From NCBI RefSeq assembly GCF_046736345.1, contig NZ_CP157210.1, positions 2,728,001 through 2,792,000 of the forward strand: a stretch of 64,000 nucleotides of DNA, written 5' to 3'. The stretch comes from Hyphococcus formosus (GTDB lineage Bacteria > Pseudomonadota > Alphaproteobacteria > Caulobacterales > Parvularculaceae). Made by a program: the position numbers and the translations under genes. The notes under the pieces were generated by a model. That model saw nothing but the letters and a program-made list of their open reading frames with translations, was not told the DNA's origin and did not search any database. This document shows positions 42,309 to 51,037 of the stretch, in pieces. Each line of letters opens with the position of its first letter. Within the stretch, counting starts at the first letter, position 1.

Positions 42309-42340
42309 AAAAACCGCCCGCAATGACGGGCGGTTTTTTG
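42309..42340. terminator. Bidirectional terminator
   Basis: AAAACCGCCCG-type stem (42309-42320) with CGGGCGGTTTTTT (42327-42339), six-base loop. T-runs flank the stem on both strands, serving the peptidase and the convergent csbD-like gene. Confidence 0.88.
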
Positions 42341-42347
42341 TTGCGGC

Positions 42348-42542
42348 TTATGAGTTTTTCCATTCGTCGACTTGCTTCTCCGCTTCTTCGCGTGCAACGC
42401 CGTATTTCTCTTGGATCTTGCCCACCAGTTGATCCTTGTTGCCCTCAATTTCGGCAACCTCATCATCAGTGAGTTTTCCCCACTTTTCTTTCACGGAACC
42501 TTTCAGCTTGTTCCAATGGCCTTTTAATTCGTCTTTGTTCAT
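42348..42542 (-). CDS. CsbD-family stress protein
   Basis: 64 aa, highly charged and helical: MNKDELKGHWNKLKGSVKEK at the start, then WGKLTDDEVAEIEGNKDQLV, the standard CsbD pattern. The function is unsettled; relatives are general-stress proteins. AAGGAGA lies just before the ATG at 42542; a longer reading from 42593 has no such support. A candidate EcfG-type promoter lies at 42574-42599, which matches the usual regulation of csbD genes in alphaproteobacteria. Confidence 0.93.
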   Translation of the reverse strand: MNKDELKGHWNKLKGSVKEKWGKLTDDEVAEIEGNKDQLVGKIQEKYGVAREEAEKQVDEWKNS

Positions 42543-42573
42543 CTCCGCGGTCTCCTTTTGGTTTCGGTACGAG

Positions 42574-42599
42574 AACACCAAGGGCGTATTCACCGTTCC
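42574..42599 (-). promoter_or_regulatory. Candidate EcfG (general stress) promoter for the csbD-like gene
   Basis: On the minus strand GGAAC (42595-42599) is followed by a 17-base spacer and TGTT (42574-42577), one mismatch from the GGAAC-N16/18-CGTT consensus recognised by the PhyR-controlled sigma factor. The motif is short, so chance occurrence is possible. Confidence 0.4.
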
Positions 42600-42656
42600 C
42601 TTTTCTGCCGAATTTGGTTTAGTGTTGCGTTTTTTTAACGGCTGAGGGTGGCGCGA

Positions 42657-43925
42657 ATGGGATGGTGGTTCGGAATTAAGCTTTGGAAGCGGGTTTTCCT
42701 TGGATTGATATTGGGGGTCGCATTCGGGCTGTTTGTTTCACAAACCATGGACCCAGTTGCGGGCGAAGCGCTTCTCGCCAAGGTTCGCGTTATTGGTGAT
42801 ATCTTTATTCGCCTGATCCGAATGATCGTCGTGCCGCTAGTCTTTTTCACGTTGGTGGCTGGCATTTTCGCCATGGGCGATCCGAAAAAATTGGGCACGA
42901 TCGGCGTAAAGGCATTCTTGCTTTATTTGGTAACGACCTTTTTCGCGAATTTGATTGGTCTCGGTATGGGGACGCTGTTGCGGCCCGGTGCTGGTGTAGA
43001 CCTCGGCGGCGCAGAGCCGAAACAGATGGGCGAGATGCAGCCAATCGGCGAGCGCCTCATGGCGATCATTCCTGAGAACCCGTTCATGGCGCTGGTTGAA
43101 GGTGACATTCTTGCGGTTATCTTTTTTGCGATCTTGCTGGGTATCGGTCTGTTGATGGCCCGGGAAAATGGCCAGCCAGCCGGCCGGTTTTTTGAGGCGA
43201 TTTCCGACGGTATCTTGAAGGTGACCCATATCATTATGGAGCTGGCACCGTTCGGCGTCTTTGGCCTGATTGCCTACACCGCCGGTACGCAAGGCATTGC
43301 GACATTCCAGGCGATCCTCACACTTACGATTGCAGTTTACGCTGGTTGTGCGCTCCACATGGCAATTGTCTATGGCGGTTTGGTGCGGGTTTTCCTTGGC
43401 TTGCCGTTTGTCGGCTTCTTCCGCGGTATTCTTGATCCGATGATGGTGGCCTATTCGACTTCGTCGTCTTCGGCGACATTGCCGGTGACCATTCGCGCCG
43501 CCACCGAAAATCTCGGCATCAAGAAATCTGTCGCCGGTTCAGTGCTGCCGCTGGGTGCCACGATTAATATGGACGGCACATCGCTTTACCTTGGTATTGT
43601 GGCTTTGTTCACGGCGCAGGCTTTTGGCTATACGCTTGAGCCGCAGCATTATTTCCTGATCGCGTTGACATGTGCGCTGGTTTCCATCGGCACGGCGGGC
43701 GTTCCCTCGGCGTCGCTCTTTTTGTTGGCGATTGTCCTTGAGGTCTTTGATGTCTCGCCGGAACATGTGGCGATTGTCATCGGCTTTATTTTCCCATTTG
43801 ACCGGATCCTCGACATGATGCGCACCGTCACCAATGTCTCCGGCGATACGGCCGTTGCGACGGCGGTGGCCAAGTGGGAAGGCGAACTCGACGAGGACGT
43901 CTTCCGGTCGCGGCCCCTGAGTTAG
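42657..43925 (+). CDS. Dicarboxylate/amino acid:cation symporter (DAACS family)
   Basis: 422 aa, inner membrane. Family signatures are FIRLIRMIVVPLVFFTLVAG, the serine-rich re-entrant loop YSTSSSSATLPVTI, PLGATINMDGTSLY in the second half and SIGTAGVPSASLFLL. It takes up glutamate/aspartate or C4-dicarboxylates with Na+ or H+; which one is not evident. ATG 42657 has GAGG about nine bases upstream; GTG 42648 would add three residues. It is divergent from the csbD-like gene and precedes a 268-base gap before ffh. Confidence 0.94.
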   Translation: MGWWFGIKLWKRVFLGLILGVAFGLFVSQTMDPVAGEALLAKVRVIGDIFIRLIRMIVVPLVFFTLVAGIFAMGDPKKLGTIGVKAFLLYLVTTFFANLIGLGMGTLLRPGAGVDLGGAEPKQMGEMQPIGERLMAIIPENPFMALVEGDILAVIFFAILLGIGLLMARENGQPAGRFFEAISDGILKVTHIIMELAPFGVFGLIAYTAGTQGIATFQAILTLTIAVYAGCALHMAIVYGGLVRVFLGLPFVGFFRGILDPMMVAYSTSSSSATLPVTIRAATENLGIKKSVAGSVLPLGATINMDGTSLYLGIVALFTAQAFGYTLEPQHYFLIALTCALVSIGTAGVPSASLFLLAIVLEVFDVSPEHVAIVIGFIFPFDRILDMMRTVTNVSGDTAVATAVAKWEGELDEDVFRSRPLS

Positions 43926-44193
43926 CGGTATAGACGGGGAATTTGCACTGATCTGGCGGGGTGTTTTGCGCCCGGCTTGCATGCTGCGCTTGATGGCCCT
44001 ATAGAACGCCTCTGAATTTCGGGAAAATCTGCTTTCCCGTGTCTACCAGCACGACCTCCGCTCCCTATATGGGCATTGATAGCGGAACGGGGCTGGGGAT
44101 GCACCGCCGCCGGGGTAACGCCCTCGCGGTGGTTATTTTGCTTATGCGGTATATGCCGCTAATGTTGTTGGTTTCGATACCGAAAGGACATCG

Positions 44194-45735
44194 ATGTTTG
44201 AAAGTCTTAGCGATCGATTAGGCGCTATTTTCGAAGGGCTCCGCGGGCGCGGCGCGCTGGAGGAAAAAGACGTAAATGAAGCCCTGCGAGAGGTGCGCAT
44301 TGCGCTTCTTGAGGCTGACGTTGCGCTGCCGGTTGCAAAGGAATTCATCGGAAAGGTCAAGGAACGCGCGATCGGAGCCGAGGTGCTGCGGTCCGTTACG
44401 CCGGGGCAGCAAGTCGTCAAAATTGTCCATGACGCGCTTGTGGAAATGCTTGGCGGCTCGGACAAAACCGACCTCGATTTTGCCACCACCCCGCCGGCGG
44501 TGATCATGATGGTCGGCCTGCAGGGTTCTGGTAAGACCACATCGACCGCAAAAATCGCCCTTCGCTTGCAAAAGCGCGAGAAAAAGAAAGTCCTGATGGC
44601 GTCGCTCGATACGCGCCGTCCCGCCGCGCAGGAGCAATTGGCGATTTTGGGTGAACAGGCCGAAGTCAAAACCCTGCCGATCATTGCCGGACAGAACCCT
44701 CGCGATATCGCCAAGCGCGCATTAGAAGCCGGTCGTCTTGGCGGCTTTGATGTTGTGATGCTCGATACGGCTGGCCGTTTGTCGATCGATGAACAGTTGA
44801 TGGCCGAGATTGCCGATATTCATGCGGCATCTGACCCGATTGAAACGCTTCTGGTTGTTGATGCGCTCACCGGTCAGGACGCGGTTTCGACGGCTGAGAA
44901 ATTCAAAGCCCGCGTGCCGGTCTCCGGGGTCGTCATGACACGGATTGATGGTGATGCGCGCGGCGGTGCTGCGCTTTCCATGCGGGCGGTTACTGGTGCG
45001 CCGATCAAATTTGTTGGTGTCGGCGAAAAGATTGATGCGCTCGATACGTTCGAACCTGAACGGATGGCCGGCCGCATTTTGGGCATGGGCGACATTGTTT
45101 CGCTGGTTGAAAAAGCCAGCCTCGAAATGGACGAGGCGAAAGCGAAAAAAGCCGCCAAGAAAATGGCCAAGGGCGAGTTCGATATGGATGATCTCGCCGA
45201 TCAGTTCCGCCAGATGCGCAAGATGGGCGGCATGGGTGCGATCCTCGGTATGATGCCGGGCATGGGCAAGATGAAAAAGATGGTCGATCAGGCTGGTGGC
45301 CTTGATGACAAGGAAATCCTGCACCAGGAAGCGATCATCAGTTCAATGACAAAAGCTGAACGTAAAAAGCCAGCGCTTTTGAATGCGTCGCGTAAAAAAC
45401 GTATCGCCAAAGGGTCCGGTACTAGCGTTCAGCAAGTGAACAAGCTGATCAAGGCTCACCGTCAGATGTCCGACATGATGAAAAAGCTCGGCAAAGGCGG
45501 CATGAAGGGCATGGCAAAGCAGCTTGCCGGTATGGGCGGCATGGGTGGCGGCCTCGGCGGTATGCTGGGTGGCGGCGGCGGTCCTGATGCTGCGGACCTT
45601 ATGAAGGGCGCTAAGGGCGGCAAAACGCCGAACCCGGACGATCTTGATTTCGATGCAATCGAAAAGGCACTTTCCGGTAAAGGGGCAATGCCGCCCGGCC
45701 TCGGCGGTTTGCCCGGCATGGGGAAAAAGAAGTAA
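44194..45735 (+). CDS. ffh: Signal recognition particle protein Ffh
   Basis: 513 aa GTPase that targets ribosomes with membrane-protein signals to FtsY. N domain at 1-95; G domain with GLQGSGKT at 108-115, DTRRPAAQEQL, DTAGRLSIDEQL and TRIDGDARGGAA; methionine-rich M domain from about 300, followed by a Gly/Met-rich tail (GGMGGGLGGMLGG) longer than in E. coli. AAAGGA precedes the ATG. The gene begins an ffh-VOC-rpsP transcript; the rimM-trmD-rplS genes that usually follow are at 56-58 kb on the other strand. No SRP RNA was seen in the leader. Confidence 0.98.
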   Translation: MFESLSDRLGAIFEGLRGRGALEEKDVNEALREVRIALLEADVALPVAKEFIGKVKERAIGAEVLRSVTPGQQVVKIVHDALVEMLGGSDKTDLDFATTPPAVIMMVGLQGSGKTTSTAKIALRLQKREKKKVLMASLDTRRPAAQEQLAILGEQAEVKTLPIIAGQNPRDIAKRALEAGRLGGFDVVMLDTAGRLSIDEQLMAEIADIHAASDPIETLLVVDALTGQDAVSTAEKFKARVPVSGVVMTRIDGDARGGAALSMRAVTGAPIKFVGVGEKIDALDTFEPERMAGRILGMGDIVSLVEKASLEMDEAKAKKAAKKMAKGEFDMDDLADQFRQMRKMGGMGAILGMMPGMGKMKKMVDQAGGLDDKEILHQEAIISSMTKAERKKPALLNASRKKRIAKGSGTSVQQVNKLIKAHRQMSDMMKKLGKGGMKGMAKQLAGMGGMGGGLGGMLGGGGGPDAADLMKGAKGGKTPNPDDLDFDAIEKALSGKGAMPPGLGGLPGMGKKK

Positions 45736-45740
45736 CGCTT

Positions 45741-46160
45741 ATGATCACTTCATTTGCATATGCCACGATTTACGTAACCGACCCGGATCGGGCCAAGGAT
45801 TTCTATACGGAGAAATTAGGCTTTACCTTGCTCGAAGATCAGGAATGGGATGGAAATCGCTGGCTGACTGTTGCGCCGCCGGGAGAGGGTAAGACGACCA
45901 TCTCGCTCGTCAGTGTTGCGCAATCTCCGGTCATGACAGATGAAGATGTTGACGCATTAAAGAAATTGGTAAGCCGCGGCGTTCTCGGTGCTGGTGTGTT
46001 TATAACAGATGATTGCCATGCGGACTATCAGGCGCTGCGGGACAAGGGCGTTGAATTTACGCAAGAGCCGGCAAAGCAACCATGGGGCATTCAGGCGATG
46101 CTCAAAGATGATTCTGGAAATTGGCTTACGCTCGTCGAGCCAGTTTCTACCGAAGAATAA
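45741..46160 (+). CDS. VOC-family protein (glyoxalase/bleomycin-resistance fold)
   Basis: 139 aa, two beta-alpha-beta-beta-beta modules. The first starts with FAYATIYVTDPDRAKDFYTEK and the second with GAGVFITDDCHADYQALRDK. The usual metal-binding His at the start of the first strand is replaced (ATIYV), and the end carries GNWLTLVEP. It may be a dioxygenase- or lyase-type enzyme or a binding protein; no substrate is evident. It sits five bases after ffh and 34 bases before rpsP, a position not usual for this family, so it is translated from the same message. Confidence 0.85.
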   Translation: MITSFAYATIYVTDPDRAKDFYTEKLGFTLLEDQEWDGNRWLTVAPPGEGKTTISLVSVAQSPVMTDEDVDALKKLVSRGVLGAGVFITDDCHADYQALRDKGVEFTQEPAKQPWGIQAMLKDDSGNWLTLVEPVSTEE

Positions 46161-46194
46161 AAGACGAAATCGAACAACCTAAAGGAATAAAAAA

Positions 46195-46581
46195 ATGGCA
46201 TTGAAAATCAGATTGGCTCGTGGCGGCTCTAAGAAGCGTCCGTTCTATTCAATCGTAGTCGCTGACTCGCGTTCGCCGCGTGATGGCCGCTTCATCGAAA
46301 AAGTCGGGACTTATAACCCGCTTCTCGCGAAGACCGATGAAAACCGCGTTCAATACAATGAAGAGCGCGTCAAATATTGGCTCGACAAAGGCGCGAAAGC
46401 GACCGATCGCGTTGCGCGTTTCCTTTCCGTCAATGGTCTCGTGAAATGGGAAGCTGGCAACAATCCGAAAAAAGGTGAGCCAGGCACGAAAGCCAAAGAA
46501 CGCGCTGAAGAGCGTGCAGAAAAAGAAGCAGCGGCAAATGCTCCTGCGGAAGACGCTGCGGAAGAAGCAGCGGCTGAATAA
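46195..46581 (+). CDS. rpsP: 30S ribosomal protein S16
   Basis: 128 aa. The conserved N-terminal 80 residues are typical: MALKIRLARGGSKKRPFYSI, VADSRSPRDGRFIEKVGTYNPL, and the segment VKYWLDKGAKATDRVARFL. The remaining 45 residues are an Ala/Glu/Lys-rich extension seen in alphaproteobacteria. It closes the ffh-VOC-rpsP run with a strong terminator, whereas rimM normally follows directly. Confidence 0.98.
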   Translation: MALKIRLARGGSKKRPFYSIVVADSRSPRDGRFIEKVGTYNPLLAKTDENRVQYNEERVKYWLDKGAKATDRVARFLSVNGLVKWEAGNNPKKGEPGTKAKERAEERAEKEAAANAPAEDAAEEAAAE

Positions 46582-46603
46582 AGCTGACCGATTTCAGCTA
46601 CAG

Positions 46604-46643
46604 AAGGCTTCGATACGTCTAGCGGCGTGTCGAAGCCTTTTTT
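46604..46643 (+). terminator. Rho-independent terminator after rpsP
   Basis: A 14-bp stem: AAGGCTTCGATACG (46604-46617) with CGTGTCGAAGCCTT (46626-46639), followed by a T-run. A second small palindrome GTGCGA-TAT-TCGCAC follows at 46644-46658. Confidence 0.88.
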
Positions 46644-46862
46644 GTGCGATATTCGCACGCTCGGCCTGGGGGCTTGAAGGGGCCATTTTTAGCCCCATTG
46701 GGTTTAGGGTCTTGCCGCGAAATTAATTAACCATGGCAATGTTGTGCGAATGCCGTACTTCTGTACACACTCTTGCAGGGAGCAGCCAGTGCCGCGTATG
46801 TTGCTCCGTTCAACATAGAAACACGCACGCAAAGTGCGTGGCGAATAAGGGGTCGCGTTTAA

Positions 46863-48308
46863 GTGCAAGAACATATTGCTTTCGTTAATTCGTTAGTTTG
46901 GGGATCAGACAGTATTCCATATCCACCAGTCCTATTATTATTGTTGGGGACTGGTCTTTATCTGATGTTTCGTTTGGGTTTCATGCCCATCAAGAAACTA
47001 CCCTATGCCATCGGACAATTGATCAAAGGTGGCAAACGCCATGATGCGGAAGAAGGGGATGTTTCACCCTTTGGCGCACTCATGACCGCGCTCTCTTCTA
47101 CAATCGGTACCGGTAATATCGCCGGTGTAGCGGTTGCGATCGCGATTGGTGGTCCGGGTGCCGTTTTCTGGATGTGGGTCACGGCTTTTGTCGGCATGGC
47201 GACCAAATATGCGGAAGGCGTTTTGGCGGTTAAATACCGCGAGGTAGACGCAGATGGCCGCCATGTGGGCGGGCCAATGTATTACATCAAAAATGGCATG
47301 GGCCCGAAATGGGCCTGGCTTGGTGGGATGTTTGCCCTTTTTGGCATTCTCGCCGCTTGGGGCACGGGTGCTTCGATCCAGTCAAATTCAATCGCTGACG
47401 CGCTGAATAATACCTATTCAATATCGCCGCTGATTTCCGGATTGGTCTTGGCGGGCGGTGCCGCTGCGGTCATTCTCGGCGGGATTACGCGGATCGCATC
47501 AGTTGCAAGTAAGCTCGTGCCATCAATGGCGGCGGCTTATCTGATCGCCGGTATTGCTGTTCTTGTCATCAATATCGAAACAGTCCCAGCAGCCTTCGCC
47601 TCGATTATCACGAGTGCATTTGGCTTTGACGCCGCAAAGGGCGGTTTTGTCGGCGGTCTTTTGTTGATCGCCATGCAAAAAGGTGTTGCTCGCGGGATCT
47701 TCTCAAACGAAGCCGGGCAGGGGTCTGCGCCAATTGCTCACGCCGCCGCCAAGAACAAAGACCCGGTCAATCAGGGCGTTATCGCCATGTTGGGGACATT
47801 CATCGACACAATCATCGTTTGTTCGATCACCGCATTGGTCATTCTTTCGGCGGGGATTATCCCTGAAGCTTGTGCACCATTCGTTCGTGAATCGCTCACC
47901 GTTCTACCGCTTGGTTGCGAAACCGGTGCGCCGCTGACCGTCAATGCATTTAATGATGCCTTGCCGGGGATCGGATCGCATATCGTGACAATCGGCCTGA
48001 CCTTGTTTGGTTTCACGACCATTCTTGGCTGGAGTTATTATGGCGAGCGCTGTTCAGAGTTTCTCTTCGGTGAAAAGATCATCACACCATTCCGGTTCGC
48101 ATGGATCGCGGTCACTTTTATGGGAGCGGCCGTGTTGATGCTCGAAGAAGGTGGTGCGATTACCGATGTGGTCAGCTTGTTCTGGCTGATTGCCGATACA
48201 CTGACGGGCCTAATGGCTGCGCCAAATCTGGTGGCCCTATTGGTCCTCTCGCCATTGGTTGCCAAGCTCACGCGGGACTATTTCGCCCGTGAGAAAGCGG
48301 CCGATTAA
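46863..48308 (+). CDS. Alanine/glycine:cation symporter (AGCS family)
   Basis: 481 aa, inner membrane, about ten spans. Family marks are the N-terminal FVNSLVWGSDSIPYPPVLLL, ALMTALSSTIGTGNIAGVAVA, FWMWVTAFVGMATKYAEGVLA, KYREVD-GGPMYYIKNGMG and ARGIFSNEAGQGSAPIAHAAA. Imports alanine with Na+ in known members. A GTG at 46863 is the start; AAGGGG lies about ten bases upstream. A hairpin of 12 perfect pairs follows at 48324. Confidence 0.94.
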   Translation: MQEHIAFVNSLVWGSDSIPYPPVLLLLLGTGLYLMFRLGFMPIKKLPYAIGQLIKGGKRHDAEEGDVSPFGALMTALSSTIGTGNIAGVAVAIAIGGPGAVFWMWVTAFVGMATKYAEGVLAVKYREVDADGRHVGGPMYYIKNGMGPKWAWLGGMFALFGILAAWGTGASIQSNSIADALNNTYSISPLISGLVLAGGAAAVILGGITRIASVASKLVPSMAAAYLIAGIAVLVINIETVPAAFASIITSAFGFDAAKGGFVGGLLLIAMQKGVARGIFSNEAGQGSAPIAHAAAKNKDPVNQGVIAMLGTFIDTIIVCSITALVILSAGIIPEACAPFVRESLTVLPLGCETGAPLTVNAFNDALPGIGSHIVTIGLTLFGFTTILGWSYYGERCSEFLFGEKIITPFRFAWIAVTFMGAAVLMLEEGGAITDVVSLFWLIADTLTGLMAAPNLVALLVLSPLVAKLTRDYFAREKAAD

Positions 48309-48323
48309 TACCCGATAACAATC

Positions 48324-48353
48324 CACTGCAACGCTTGCGAGAGCGTTGCAGTG
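48324..48353. repeat. Perfect 12-bp inverted repeat
   Basis: CACTGCAACGCT (48324-48335), loop TGCGAG, AGCGTTGCAGTG (48342-48353). It lies between the symporter stop and the outer-membrane protein start, with no T-run. It could be a transcript-end hairpin, an attenuator-like leader element or an operator. Confidence 0.5.
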
Positions 48354-48391
48354 CGGGCTATCTTGACCGCGAAACATCAAAGGAGCGTTTC

Positions 48392-49096
48392 GTGAATCGA
48401 GTAAAAGTCCTGTCTGCGACGCTCTTTATTGCGGCCGCATCACTCAATTCCCCGACAGTATTGGCGCAAGAACCAGCCAAGGATGGGCCTTATGTCCGCT
48501 TTGGTGCCGGGATCAATTTCGCCAATGATTGGTCGCAAGACTATAGCTACAATCCGGACGCAACCTTCGTAACGCCGCCGCCCACGGGCCAGATGGTTGA
48601 GAACGGCGAAGGCCTTGTTGCGGCGTTTGCGCTTGGCTTTGATTATGCTGACGGCATCCGGACAGAGCTGGAATATCGCTACGCATCCACAAAAATTGAT
48701 GGCTATTCGGTGATCGATCCTGTTGCCGGGCCAACGCCGACTACCCCTGTGAATGACGATATTGTCGCGCATCTTTTGATGAGCAATTTCTATTTCGATT
48801 ATACAAACCAAAGCCCGCTGACACCTTTCATTGGTGGCGGGGTTGGCGGGGCCTTCCTTGAGGATGCGAGCGCCAATCGCGACGCGGCGCTGGCTTATCA
48901 GGGACGTGCCGGGGTGGCCTATGCGATCGGCGGCGGGTTTTCTGCGGATGTCGAATATATTTATCTGCGCACGAACAAGCTTGTGTTTGGCGTCGATGAG
49001 GATGATTTCGTCGCGGGCGGTCCGGCGGGGCCGAGCATTAATGGCGACCGTTACGAGACCTCTTCGGTGATGCTGTCCCTGCGCAAGCAGTTTTAA
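48392..49096 (+). CDS. Outer membrane beta-barrel protein
   Basis: 234 aa from the GTG at 48392, which has AGGAG six bases upstream. A signal peptide (VKVLSATLFIAAASLNSPTVLAQ) is followed by alternating strands: YVRFGAGINFANDW, VAAFALGFDYADGIRTELEYRY, FYFDYTNQSPLTPFIGGGVG and SADVEYIYLRTN. The last residue is Phe (SLRKQF), as in barrel proteins inserted by BamA. This matches the OmpA-N/OmpW-like eight-stranded class; the precise partner or solute is unknown. Confidence 0.85.
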   Translation: MNRVKVLSATLFIAAASLNSPTVLAQEPAKDGPYVRFGAGINFANDWSQDYSYNPDATFVTPPPTGQMVENGEGLVAAFALGFDYADGIRTELEYRYASTKIDGYSVIDPVAGPTPTTPVNDDIVAHLLMSNFYFDYTNQSPLTPFIGGGVGGAFLEDASANRDAALAYQGRAGVAYAIGGGFSADVEYIYLRTNKLVFGVDEDDFVAGGPAGPSINGDRYETSSVMLSLRKQF

Positions 49097-49099
49097 GTA

Positions 49100-49714
49100 A
49101 TGAGCGCCGAGCTCTATCTCGCTTTCGTTGCTGCATCGATCCTTCTTATTTTGACGCCGGGGCCAATGGTGGCTTTTGTTGTGGCCACAACCTTGTCCCG
49201 TGGCCTGCCCCATGGCTTTGCGGCGGTGGCCGGTTCTCTGATCGCCTCGGGCATCCATATCGGCGTCGTGGCGTTGGGCCTTACGGCCCTCATGACCTCA
49301 GCGGCTTCAGCCTTTTTCTGGATCAAATGGGCCGGAGTCGTTTATCTCACCTATCTGGCGATCAGGGCGTTTCGTGCGCCCGCCGACCCGCTGGAGCCTG
49401 AAACGGCGGTTCAGCCCGGCGGATGGTGGCGCAGCTTTTTTGAGGGGTTCTTGGTCAATCTGACGAATCCCAAAGGGCTATTGTTCCACGGTGCTTTTTT
49501 GCCCTTGTTCATTTCGCCCGATGCGCCTGTTGGCCCCCAATTCCTGCTGCTCGGGGGAACCTTTTTGATCGTCGGGGCCAGCTTTGACAGCCTTTGGGCG
49601 CTTACTGCCGCCCGATCACGCCCGGTTCTGATGCGTTTGGGGCGTTGGCGGCACCGGATCACCGGCGGGGTTCTGTTGACGGCTGCTGCGGGCCTTGCGC
49701 TGGTTAGAAAATAG
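49100..49714 (+). CDS. LysE-family translocator
   Basis: 204 aa with about six spans. The start AELYLAFVAASILLILTPGP is the family hallmark, followed by LSRGLPHGFAAVAGSLIASG and the central GFLVNLTNPKGLLFHGAFLP. Members export amino acids such as lysine, homoserine or threonine; the substrate here is open. It begins three bases after the outer-membrane barrel gene and could be in the same transcript. No LysG-type regulator is adjacent. Confidence 0.9.
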   Translation: MSAELYLAFVAASILLILTPGPMVAFVVATTLSRGLPHGFAAVAGSLIASGIHIGVVALGLTALMTSAASAFFWIKWAGVVYLTYLAIRAFRAPADPLEPETAVQPGGWWRSFFEGFLVNLTNPKGLLFHGAFLPLFISPDAPVGPQFLLLGGTFLIVGASFDSLWALTAARSRPVLMRLGRWRHRITGGVLLTAAAGLALVRK

Positions 49715-49837
49715 CAATTCTGCTGCAACCGCCAAAATAAATAGCGTTTTCGGTCATCTCGACGCCTTCAAAATCCGGTTCCACTGGGTTAGACCGACGC
49801 GAATAATTTTTTCATGGCTCCCAAGGAGATTTATAAT

Positions 49838-50800
49838 ATGGCCCGCAAAAAGATTGCGCTTATCGGCGCAGGTATGATCGGCGGCACGCTCGCCCATCTC
49901 GCAGCTCAAAAAGAACTCGGTGACGTTGTTCTGTTCGATATCGCAGAAGGTATCCCAGAGGGTAAAGGCCTCGATATTGCTGAGAGCTCTCCGGTAGATG
50001 GCTATGACAGCCGCCTCAAGGGCACGCAGGACTATAAAGACATTGCGGACGCTGATGTTTGCATCGTCACCGCTGGTGTCGCTCGGAAGCCGGGCATGAG
50101 CCGCGACGACCTATTGGGCATCAACCTCAAAGTGATGAAATCCGTTGGCGAAGGCATTAAAGAGCATGCGCCAAACGCATTGGTCATCTGCATCACCAAC
50201 CCGCTTGATGCGATGGTATGGGCACTACAGAAATTCTCTGGCCTGCCAAAAGAAAAAGTCATCGGCATGGCGGGAATTCTCGACAGTGCGCGTTTCCGTT
50301 ACTTCCTTGCTGAAGAGTTCAACGTTTCTGTTGAAAGCGTAACCGCCTTCGTTCTTGGCGGTCATGGCGATACAATGGTGCCGCTTGAGCGCTATTCGAC
50401 TGTTGCCGGTATTCCGCTTCCTGATCTTGTTGAAATGGGCTGGACGACACAAGACAAGGTCGATTCAATTATCGAACGCACCCGTAAGGGCGGCGGCGAA
50501 ATTGTTGCGCTACTCAAAACCGGTTCTGCATATTATGCGCCAGCGGCGTCAGCGATCCAGATGGCTGAAAGCTATCTGCGTGACAAGAAACTGGTTGTTC
50601 CTTGTGCGGCGTCACTTTCGGGCGAGTATGGCTTGAATGACCTTTATGTTGGTGTGCCAATCGTTCTCGGCGCAGGTGGCTGCGAGCGTATCGTTGAAGT
50701 TAAATTCAGCGATGAAGAAAAAGCGATGTTCGACAATTCAGTCGGGGCCGTTCGCGAATTGATGGATGCGTGCATCAAGCTTGATCCAAGCCTCGCATAA
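49838..50800 (+). CDS. mdh: Malate dehydrogenase
   Basis: 320 aa, cytosolic TCA-cycle enzyme of the LDH-like type found in alphaproteobacteria. NAD fold IALIGAGMIGG at the start; ITNPLDAMVWALQKFSGLPK, then VIGMAGILDSARFRYFLAEE; the catalytic His is in VLGGHGDTMVPL. AAGGAG precedes ATG 49838; the reading from 49814 is not needed. sucCD and sucAB, often next to mdh in this class, are not adjacent; a terminator follows at once. Confidence 0.98.
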   Translation: MARKKIALIGAGMIGGTLAHLAAQKELGDVVLFDIAEGIPEGKGLDIAESSPVDGYDSRLKGTQDYKDIADADVCIVTAGVARKPGMSRDDLLGINLKVMKSVGEGIKEHAPNALVICITNPLDAMVWALQKFSGLPKEKVIGMAGILDSARFRYFLAEEFNVSVESVTAFVLGGHGDTMVPLERYSTVAGIPLPDLVEMGWTTQDKVDSIIERTRKGGGEIVALLKTGSAYYAPAASAIQMAESYLRDKKLVVPCAASLSGEYGLNDLYVGVPIVLGAGGCERIVEVKFSDEEKAMFDNSVGAVRELMDACIKLDPSLA

Positions 50801-50825
50801 GCCATCGCGCAACTGCAAAATTCAA

Positions 50826-50856
50826 AGCCGATCACGGGAACGTGGTCGGCTTTTTT
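50826..50856 (+). terminator. Rho-independent terminator of mdh
   Basis: AGCCGATCACG (50826-50836) pairs with CGTGGTCGGCT (50841-50851), followed by a run of T. Confidence 0.88.
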
Positions 50857-51037
50857 GTTCTCATGGTTAACGCTTTAGTCATAGCGCTTTTATAGATATG
50901 GCTTTCATTCGTGCTCTGGACACGAATATTGCTGATCAGAATTAATCAGCCCGCACAATATTTTTGTGCATTCAAAAAGCATCATGCTTCTCAATTTGTT
51001 TTATCAATCCTGGCTTGCCGGGAGGGGGAGTATTTCT

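Noticed and set aside
43926..44193. Possible 4.5S (SRP) RNA gene upstream of ffh
   Set aside because: A CACCGC/GCGGTG hairpin is present at about 44101-44134, but the conserved SRP RNA loop sequence (GGAAGCAGC type) is missing.
48440..49258. 272-codon open frame on the minus strand
   Set aside because: It is fully antisense to the outer-membrane barrel gene; composition is atypical (basic, Arg/His-rich) and there is no ribosome site or family resemblance.
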